Origin: Salinimicrobium nanhaiense
GTDB lineage: Bacteria; Bacteroidota; Bacteroidia; Flavobacteriales; Flavobacteriaceae
NCBI GenBank assembly: GCA_012038135.1
Contig: JAAVJQ010000020.1
Location: 1 to 48,312, forward strand
Direction: 5' to 3'
Length of the DNA: 48,312 bases
Shown here one piece after another: positions 42,938 to 48,312 of this stretch. Positions within the stretch are counted from its first letter, which is position 1; each line of letters starts with the position of its first letter. Made by a program: the position numbers and the translations under genes. Below the pieces are notes generated by a model. It was not told the DNA's origin. It did not search any database and saw only the letters and a program-made list of their open reading frames with translations.

Positions 42938-43291
42938 ATGACTGATAAAATGAAACCTTATGACCTGGAAGAAAGGACCTTCGAATTTGCAAGAGATTGC
43001 AGGATTATAATGTCTAAACTCCCAAAAACTATTGCGAATATTGAGGATGGCAAGCAGCTAATTCGCTCATCAGGATCCGTGGGTGCAAATTATATAGAAG
43101 CAAATGAAAAACTGGGAGACAAAGACTTTTCTTTCCGGCTTAAAATAGCTCGAAAAGAAGCAAAAGAATCTGCCTACTGGCTGAAACTATTGAAGTCATC
43201 TAATAACAACCTTGAATTGGAAATTGACAAGGTTCTAAAAGAAGCAGAAGAACTGCGCAAAATATTATCCGCCATTTTAAAAAAATATTGA
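42938..43291 (+). CDS. Four-helix-bundle protein (S23 / 23S rRNA intervening-sequence family)
   Basis: 118 residues from the ATG at 42938 (a second ATG is at 42950); an in-frame GTG at 42875 was not chosen because it falls in the repeat array. The family pattern is EERTFEFARDCRIIMSKLPK, then IRSSGSVGANYIEANEK and FRLKIARKEAKESAYWLKLL. Homologues occur as ORFs in 23S rRNA intervening sequences and as Avd accessory proteins of diversity-generating retroelements; no reverse transcriptase is present here. It is inserted between rimM and trmN6, flanked by inverted arrays, and TATCTTTA just before the ATG could be its own -7 element. Confidence 0.85.
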   Translation: MTDKMKPYDLEERTFEFARDCRIIMSKLPKTIANIEDGKQLIRSSGSVGANYIEANEKLGDKDFSFRLKIARKEAKESAYWLKLLKSSNNNLELEIDKVLKEAEELRKILSAILKKY

Positions 43292-43330
43292 CCTTTACCA
43301 GAGGAAATTTTGCCCATCACATGTTTTACT

Positions 43331-43418
43331 TCCTTGGAATTTGGTGCCTGAAATTTGGTGCTTTTTTCCAACCTGGAATTTGGTGCTTGGAATTTGGTGC
43401 TTGGTATTTGGTGCTTAT
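43331..43418. repeat. Right inverted array of the four-helix cassette (GGAATTT / GGTGCTT units)
   Basis: About ten units of GGAATTT and GGTGCTT over 88 bases, the complement of the words in 42785-42871. It ends 27 bases before the trmN6 start codon. Confidence 0.85.
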
Positions 43419-43444
43419 CTTGCATCACCAATTAATAAATATCA

Positions 43445-44161
43445 ATGGAAAGCTTCCGGTTTAAAAATTTCCAAATTGAACAGGACCGCACCGCAATGAA
43501 GGTCGGCACAGACGGAGTGCTCCTCGGTGCGTGGGCGTCTTTAGAGCACCAGCCGTTTTCTATTCTTGATATTGGAACAGGCACGGGAGTGATCGCCCTG
43601 ATGCTCGCCCAGCGCAGTGACGCAGAATTGATCGATGCCCTTGAAATTGATGAAGATGCCTACGAACAGGCAGTGGAGAATTTTGAGAACAGCGACTGGG
43701 GCGACAGACTGTTCTGCTATCATGCTGCCTTTGATGAATTTGTGGAGGAAATGCAGGATGAGGAGAAATATGAACTCATTGTATCTAATCCTCCATTCTA
43801 TTCAGCTGATTACTCTTCGGGAGATGCGAAGAGGGATCAGGCGCGGTTTTCAGAGGCGTTGCCGTTTGAAGAACTCTTAGAAGGAGTATCCCTGCTCCTC
43901 TCGAAAAGGGGAAAATTCAGTGTCATTATTCCTTATGCCGAAGAAGAGAAATTCGTCGCTCTGGCATCCGGATTCAAACTTTTTCCGAAGCGTATCACTC
44001 GCGTAAAAGGAACTCCGGAATCTGCAGTAAAAAGAACCCTGCTGGAATTATCATTTTTGGAAGGTGAGCCATTGGAAGATGAATTGATCATCGAAACCGC
44101 CAGACATCAATACACTCCGAAATACACCGAACTGGTGAAGGATTTTTACTTGAAGATGTAG
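43445..44161 (+). CDS. trmN6: tRNA1(Val) (adenine37-N6)-methyltransferase
   Basis: 238 residues, an AdoMet-dependent amino-methyltransferase. Motif I is LDIGTGTGVIAL (41-52) and the catalytic motif is SNPPF (residues 114-118), as in YfiC/TrmN6. The N-terminal FRFKNFQIEQDRTAMKVGTD also fits. Homology to related NPPF-type methyltransferases makes the exact substrate less certain. A degenerate REP lies 14 bases past the stop codon. Confidence 0.9.
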   Translation: MESFRFKNFQIEQDRTAMKVGTDGVLLGAWASLEHQPFSILDIGTGTGVIALMLAQRSDAELIDALEIDEDAYEQAVENFENSDWGDRLFCYHAAFDEFVEEMQDEEKYELIVSNPPFYSADYSSGDAKRDQARFSEALPFEELLEGVSLLLSKRGKFSVIIPYAEEEKFVALASGFKLFPKRITRVKGTPESAVKRTLLELSFLEGEPLEDELIIETARHQYTPKYTELVKDFYLKM

Positions 44162-44174
44162 GCGAAACTAACCT

Positions 44175-44207
44175 AGACCTCACAGCTTTCTAAAATCTGG
44201 GAAGTTT
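44175..44207. repeat. REP-like palindrome A5, degenerate
   Basis: Twenty-two of 33 positions match the perfect copy at 7407-7439. The left end AGACCTCACAG is shared with the degenerate copy at 48166. The stem is largely lost. 14 bases past the trmN6 stop codon. Confidence 0.55.
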
Positions 44208-44268
44208 TTTAAGCTTTTCACCAGAAGTAAGATTTTTCTCCTATTTTGGCGGTGATTAAGCCAGCTTC

Positions 44269-45399
44269 ATGAAAGGAAGAACATTACTCCTGCCAATATT
44301 TTTACTTTTTCTGATTTTTACTTCCTGTAAAAATGAATCCGAGTACGATGAAGACCTCCTGGTGGGAACCGTAAGAGTGATGGATTGGAATATTCCTTTT
44401 CCTTTCCTTTTAGAGAGAAACAATGACAGTTTTCTTCTTATTGACAATCAAAATAACATCATTGACAGCTCCGGGACCTCGGCAATGGAGCTGCTTGCAG
44501 GGAACAGCATTGAAATGAAGGATCATAGTTTTCTTGTGATGAACTCCAAAAAAGGTCCCTGGCTATTTGATACCAGGGACAGTCTAAATTTCCATTACAA
44601 ACATCCATTATACGCTGCACAGATTGAAAAAGCAGAAGTAACAGACGAGATTGATCTGACGACCTTTATGCAAAAGCTTCAGAAAACTTCCTATCAATCC
44701 GAAGTTACTTCAGCTCATTTTGCAACTCCTAACCGGGATCTTAAAATTACCAAGACCTTCACATTTTCAGAAGACAAACTGGAAACACTTCACACCTACT
44801 ACTACCAGAAGGAGCCGATCTATACTGAAAAAGAAGTATCTGATTTTCACATTTTTGAAAGGAAAGGCAAGATCTTCCTTTCTGAAGGGCAGGATCGGGC
44901 GAATGCTGTTAATTTATTTCAGGTAACCAAAGTAGGTCCGGAATCCTTCAGCCTTAGAAGTTTCAGAAATATGGAAGAAGTAACTGAGACTTATAAAATT
45001 TCCGAAGCACCAGAAGAAGCTTCCAAAATTCACATTTTTGAGAGGTGTATGGAAGGGCAGCCGGGAGAATATTACCATGACAATCTCACCTACCCCAAGG
45101 GGAATGAATTTCTCATCAGGAAGATCAGCAAAAATGCACCTCCGGCTTCCGGCGATGGCTATATCACAGTGCATTTTACAATTAACTGCAACGGAGAAAT
45201 GGGTCATCTGGGCCTGGAACAAATGGACAGGGAATTTCAAACAACATCTTTTGAGCCTGCGCTGGTAAAGCATTTAATCCAGGAGGTGATGGAGCTAAAG
45301 GACTGGCCGGAAATACCCGCCGGTCGATTCTATAAAGACATTCACTCATTCCTGATGTTCAGGATCAAAAATGGTAAAATCACAGATCTATGTCCGTAA
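44269..45399 (+). CDS. Lipoprotein of unknown function
   Basis: 376 residues with a lipoprotein signal (LLFLIFTSCKNES, Cys20). The mature part is beta-rich, with no family recognised. Two Cys-containing segments (IFERCMEGQPGEYYHDNLTY and VHFTINCNGEMGHLG) lie in the C-terminal half; the latter region looks like a TonB-C-type fold as in other flavobacterial lipoproteins. It overlaps the next gene by 10 bases, so the pair is translationally coupled. Confidence 0.7.
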   Translation: MKGRTLLLPIFLLFLIFTSCKNESEYDEDLLVGTVRVMDWNIPFPFLLERNNDSFLLIDNQNNIIDSSGTSAMELLAGNSIEMKDHSFLVMNSKKGPWLFDTRDSLNFHYKHPLYAAQIEKAEVTDEIDLTTFMQKLQKTSYQSEVTSAHFATPNRDLKITKTFTFSEDKLETLHTYYYQKEPIYTEKEVSDFHIFERKGKIFLSEGQDRANAVNLFQVTKVGPESFSLRSFRNMEEVTETYKISEAPEEASKIHIFERCMEGQPGEYYHDNLTYPKGNEFLIRKISKNAPPASGDGYITVHFTINCNGEMGHLGLEQMDREFQTTSFEPALVKHLIQEVMELKDWPEIPAGRFYKDIHSFLMFRIKNGKITDLCP

Positions 45400-46274
45400 G
45401 AACTTTACTTCCCCTTTTCATGACAGTACTAATAGTTGGATGTAAATCTGATCCAGCCGTACAGGATAAGTTTGCCGATCTTACAGAAACCGAAAGAGAT
45501 TCTGTAGCCACTTATTATCACGAGATCTCTATGGCGCTGTACCAACCTTCTGAAATGCATCGAAAATTCAAGGATACAGCATTAATAGTGAAACCCGATC
45601 ATGTAGAATACCGGCAAAGACTTTCCTATTCATACAAAAAAAGAGGCGAACACATTAAGGCTATGAGGATCCTGAATGAGGCGGTGGAAAGGGATATTGA
45701 GAAAAACAAAACCTTCGCGCTTCAATACCGCGCCTGGTCCCTCCTGTTCTTCTACAGGGACTATGAAGGCACCATAAAAGATGTGGATCTTATTAATGAA
45801 ATGGAACCAAAAAATAATTACACGGTTTGCCATGGAGAACCCTGCAATGTTTTAAAGGGACAGGCGCTGTATAAATTGGGCCGATACCGGGAAGCCATAA
45901 CTGAATTTGAAAATGTTCTGAAGATAGAAGAAGAAAAAGGCTGGAATCCCACTGATAATTGGCATGCGAATTTCTATATGGCGAGATCTTATTCTGAGTT
46001 AGGAGAATTTGAAAAAGCTGAAGAGATATACCAATCCCAAATAGCGGCCAATCCTGTTTTTACTGAAGCTTATTTCCAGCTGGGAAAAAACTATTCTAAA
46101 ACAGGAAAATTTATAAAGGCTACTGAATACTTCAATAAAGCATCGGAACTTTTGGCTGAAGGCAACAAAATGGGTGAACCGTATTATGAAGCCTTTGATG
46201 AAGTTTTTGCATATCAGATTGAGGAGGAGCTTCAAAAAATCGCTGATGCGTCCGGGAGAAGTTTTAAAGATTAA
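45390..46274 (+). CDS. TPR-repeat lipoprotein
   Basis: 294 residues. Lipoprotein signal (FMTVLIVGCKSDP, Cys18). It contains about five tetratricopeptide repeats: RQRLSYSYKKRGEHIKAMRI, LKGQALYKLGRYREAITEFE, FYMARSYSELGEFEKAEEIY and AYFQLGKNYSKTGKFIKATE are the clearest. A CHGEPC segment lies between repeats and may form a disulfide. It likely scaffolds a periplasmic or outer-membrane partner, perhaps the lipoprotein with which it overlaps. Confidence 0.8.
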   Translation: MSVRTLLPLFMTVLIVGCKSDPAVQDKFADLTETERDSVATYYHEISMALYQPSEMHRKFKDTALIVKPDHVEYRQRLSYSYKKRGEHIKAMRILNEAVERDIEKNKTFALQYRAWSLLFFYRDYEGTIKDVDLINEMEPKNNYTVCHGEPCNVLKGQALYKLGRYREAITEFENVLKIEEEKGWNPTDNWHANFYMARSYSELGEFEKAEEIYQSQIAANPVFTEAYFQLGKNYSKTGKFIKATEYFNKASELLAEGNKMGEPYYEAFDEVFAYQIEEELQKIADASGRSFKD

Positions 46275-46365
46275 GAGCTTATTGGAACTTTGCCCACATA
46301 AATCCAGAAAGATTTACTGAGATTATATCTGATATTCAACTTTTACTTCAGAAAATCCCTATATT

Positions 46366-46382
46366 TATATATACAATATATA
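46366..46382 (+). promoter_or_regulatory. AT palindrome before the toxin-antitoxin operon
   Basis: TATATA-N5-TATATA lies 3 bases upstream of the antitoxin ATG, inside a very AT-rich stretch with TATATTTA (46360-46367, 7 of 8 to the -7 element). This is a natural site for autorepression by the antitoxin. Confidence 0.45.
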
Positions 46383-46385
46383 ACA

Positions 46386-46631
46386 ATGGAAAAAGTCCGC
46401 AAACTGATCGATCTTGATAAAGAGACCTTGAAAATTCTTAATGCCGAAGCGAAAAATCAGAACCGGTCATTGAAAAACCTACTGGAATCCACACTTCAAA
46501 ATGAAGCTCAGAAATTAGCGACTCCCTCCCCAAAATATCAAAAAATGATGGACGAGATGCTGGAAAGAGTTTCAAAAGGAGATGTTGAGTTTACTCCTGT
46601 TTCTGAGATCAAAAAACAATATGGCTTATAA
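46386..46631 (+). CDS. Type II antitoxin, probable ribbon-helix-helix
   Basis: 81 residues. The N-terminal half (KVRKLIDLDKETLKILNAEAKNQNRSL...) looks like a ribbon-helix-helix DNA-binding fold. The C-terminal half (MMDEMLERVSKGDVEFTPVS) would wrap the toxin. Its last 11 bases overlap the toxin's start, the standard arrangement. Family assignment is by layout and general pattern only. Confidence 0.75.
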   Translation: MEKVRKLIDLDKETLKILNAEAKNQNRSLKNLLESTLQNEAQKLATPSPKYQKMMDEMLERVSKGDVEFTPVSEIKKQYGL

Positions 46632-46890
46632 GGTCCTGATCTCTAAAGAAGCCGAAATTGAATTAAGTGTGGCCGATTGTTACTTCCGCACAAAGGATCT
46701 GGAAAAGGCTTTTAGAGGAGATTTTCTAAAGCAATTGGAATTCCTTGAGACAACTTCGATTTCTTTTCAAAAGAAATATAAAGAGGTGCGGATAATTCTT
46801 TTTTACGAGTTCAATTATTCAATACATTACATTATTGAGGCAAACACTGTTTGGATTCTAAGAATGTTAAATCAACGACAGAATTTTTAG
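46621..46890 (+). CDS. Type II toxin of the RelE/ParE superfamily
   Basis: 89 residues from the ATG at 46621; a TTG 39 bases earlier also opens the frame but would nearly bury the antitoxin end. Typical RelE/ParE features: KVLISKEAEIELSVADCYFR near the start and VRIILFYEFNYSIHYIIE with LRMLNQRQNF at the C-terminus. Whether it cleaves mRNA (RelE) or poisons gyrase (ParE) cannot be told. Its stop codon overlaps a REP palindrome by two bases. Confidence 0.82.
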   Translation: MAYKVLISKEAEIELSVADCYFRTKDLEKAFRGDFLKQLEFLETTSISFQKKYKEVRIILFYEFNYSIHYIIEANTVWILRMLNQRQNF

Positions 46891-46921
46891 ACCTAACAGG
46901 TTTTTGAAACCTGTTAGGTCT
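46889..46921. repeat. REP-like palindrome A3, at the end of the toxin gene
   Basis: Perfect 15-base arms (AGACCTAACAGGTTT) around TTG, followed by TTTAT. The first two bases are the end of the toxin's TAG. It can serve as terminator for the toxin-antitoxin operon. Confidence 0.9.
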
Positions 46922-46976
46922 TTATCCTCTCTTTGCTTAAATTTACTCTTCCAGACAAATAACAAACCAATCCAAA

Positions 46977-48155
46977 ATGAAAGCAGACCAGTTTCAGGCT
47001 CCCGACTATTACAATCTTGACGAATTACTTAGTGACGAACATAAAATGGTACGCGATGCTTCCCGCGAATGGGTGAAGCGCGAGGTATCTCCCATTATAG
47101 AAGAAGCTGCTCAAAAAGCAGAATTTCCGAAACAGTTAATTAGGGGTCTTGCAGAGATTGGCGCCTTTGGCCCTTATATTCCAGAAGAATACGGCGGTGC
47201 AGGGCTTGATCAGATCTCCTACGGACTCATCATGCAGGAGATCGAGCGAGGCGACAGCGGAATTCGTTCCACGGCATCTGTCCAATCTTCGTTGGTGATG
47301 TACCCCATCTTCAAATACGGAACTGAGGAACAGAAGAAAAAATACCTTCCAAAGCTGGCTTCCGGAGAGATGATAGGATGTTTTGGCCTTACCGAACCCG
47401 ATCATGGATCCAATCCCGGAGGAATGACTTCCAATTTTAAAGACAAAGGAGATCATTACCTGCTCAATGGTGCAAAATTGTGGATCTCTAATTCTCCTTT
47501 TGCAGATATTGCAGTGGTGTGGGCAAAAAATGAAGAGGGTAGAATTCACGGTCTTATCGTCGAACGCGGCATGGAAGGCTTCTCTACTCCCGAAACTCAC
47601 AACAAATGGTCTCTACGTGCCAGTGCTACAGGAGAACTCGTTTTCAATAATGTAAAAGTTCCAAAGGAAAACCTCCTGCCCGAAAAAAGCGGATTGGGAG
47701 CACCTCTTGGGTGTCTTGACTCTGCCCGCTACGGAATTGCCTGGGGAGCAATTGGTGCCGCCATGGACTGCTATGACACTGCACTACGTTATGCCAAAGA
47801 AAGAATTCAATTTGGAAAGCCAATTGCAGGCTTCCAGCTGCAACAAAAAAAACTAGCCGAAATGATCACCGAGATCACCAAAGCTCAACTGCTCGCATGG
47901 AGACTGGGAGTGATGAGGAATGAGGGTACGGCGACCTCAGCACAGATCTCTATGGCCAAGAGAAACAATGTGGCAATGGCAATCAATATCGCCAGGGAAG
48001 CAAGACAGATCCTTGGTGGAATGGGAATTACCGGCGAATACAGCATAATGCGCCACATGATGAACCTGGAAAGTGTGATCACCTATGAGGGAACTCACGA
48101 CATCCACCTGTTGATCACCGGGGCAGACATTACTGGAATTCCCGCGTTTCAATAG
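46977..48155 (+). CDS. gcdH: Acyl-CoA dehydrogenase, glutaryl-CoA dehydrogenase type
   Basis: 392 residues, FAD enzyme. The catalytic base is Glu371 in ITYEGTHDIHLL, a segment typical of glutaryl-CoA dehydrogenase. Other marks are EEYGGAGLDQISYGLIMQEI, GCFGLTEPDHGSNPGGM and IQFGKPIAGFQLQQKKLAEM. It would oxidise and decarboxylate glutaryl-CoA to crotonyl-CoA, in lysine or tryptophan breakdown. No adjacent catabolic genes are in the window. REP copies lie before and after it. Confidence 0.9.
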   Translation: MKADQFQAPDYYNLDELLSDEHKMVRDASREWVKREVSPIIEEAAQKAEFPKQLIRGLAEIGAFGPYIPEEYGGAGLDQISYGLIMQEIERGDSGIRSTASVQSSLVMYPIFKYGTEEQKKKYLPKLASGEMIGCFGLTEPDHGSNPGGMTSNFKDKGDHYLLNGAKLWISNSPFADIAVVWAKNEEGRIHGLIVERGMEGFSTPETHNKWSLRASATGELVFNNVKVPKENLLPEKSGLGAPLGCLDSARYGIAWGAIGAAMDCYDTALRYAKERIQFGKPIAGFQLQQKKLAEMITEITKAQLLAWRLGVMRNEGTATSAQISMAKRNNVAMAINIAREARQILGGMGITGEYSIMRHMMNLESVITYEGTHDIHLLITGADITGIPAFQ

Positions 48156-48165
48156 TAAACAGATT

Positions 48166-48198
48166 AGACCTCACAGGTCTTGAAGACCTCGTATGTTT
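48166..48198. repeat. REP-like palindrome A4, partly decayed
   Basis: Twenty-seven of 33 positions match 7407-7439. The inner stem (AGGTCTT-G-AAGACCT) is intact while the outer right arm has drifted. It begins 10 bases past the gcdH stop codon. Confidence 0.75.
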
Positions 48199-48312
48199 GG
48201 CCTATGATTTATTAAGGCTAAATTACATTTTTAATCACAAAGGGCCGGAGAGGAGTAAGATAAAAACCTAGACAACTTTTGTATGTCCACTCACAGATAA
48301 TCATCCTCTTCG
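48199..48312. other. Gene-free end of the window
   Basis: 114 bases with no ORF, hairpin or promoter element that I can support; the sequence is cut by the window edge. Confidence 0.6.

Noticed and set aside
42785..43418. CRISPR-like arrays
   Set aside because: Units are 7 bases and contiguous, without unique spacers, and no cas gene is in the window.
46582..46620. TTG start extending the toxin by 13 residues
   Set aside because: It would overlap the antitoxin by 50 bases and adds a hydrophobic run not found in RelE/ParE toxins; the ATG at 46621 gives the usual short overlap.

Overview
The window looks like chromosomal DNA of a marine-type member of the Flavobacteriaceae (Bacteroidota). Four things point there: an Alternative Complex III operon (actABCDEF) fused to an aa3-type cytochrome oxidase operon; a DnaE polymerase with a built-in N-terminal proofreading exonuclease; perfect or near-perfect copies of the Bacteroidota -7 promoter element TAnnTTTG in front of many genes; and intergenic repeats typical of the phylum. 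No rRNA, tRNA, CRISPR or prophage was recognised. The species was not identified.

Layout. 1-9.1 kb: malic enzyme (partial), periplasmic trehalase, a tandem TonB-C-like protein, QueG, a cytochrome P450, a Y1 transposase (RAYT type) bracketed by two copies of its presumed REP palindrome, and ruvB. 9.2-21.1 kb (minus strand): one respiratory operon, actA-B-C-D-E-F-coxB-coxA, closed by a strong hairpin. It would carry electrons from menaquinol through ACIII to the aa3 oxidase. 21.3-26.4 kb: a SPOR protein, then the minus-strand operon rimP-nusA-infB, whose leader holds an attenuator-like hairpin. 26.5-36.0 kb (plus strand): a stress and nitric-oxide island with two universal stress proteins, a PAS histidine kinase, a response regulator with a CRP/FNR output module, the iron-sulfur repair protein Ric, a quinol nitric oxide reductase and two membrane proteins. 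36.0-36.4 kb: a repeat-rich intergenic stretch. 36.4-44.2 kb: dnaE, a DUF2383 protein, rpsP-rimM, a four-helix-bundle gene bracketed by inverted repeat arrays, and a tRNA methyltransferase. 44.2-48.3 kb: two lipoproteins, a toxin-antitoxin pair and a glutaryl-CoA dehydrogenase-like gene.

The most interesting material is of two kinds. First, there are several families of dispersed palindromes. One family has five copies, all within about 20 bases downstream of a stop codon or overlapping it, and includes the pair flanking the RAYT gene. Second, the nitric-oxide island carries a 22-bp CRP/FNR-type operator in front of ric, and a weaker site in front of the second universal stress gene at exactly the same distance from the -7 element. 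A REC-CRP regulator encoded next door is the obvious candidate to bind them. The four-helix-bundle cassette with mirror-image flanking arrays is the best candidate for an undescribed small mobile unit. All functional calls rest on reading motifs by eye; no database search or folding was run.
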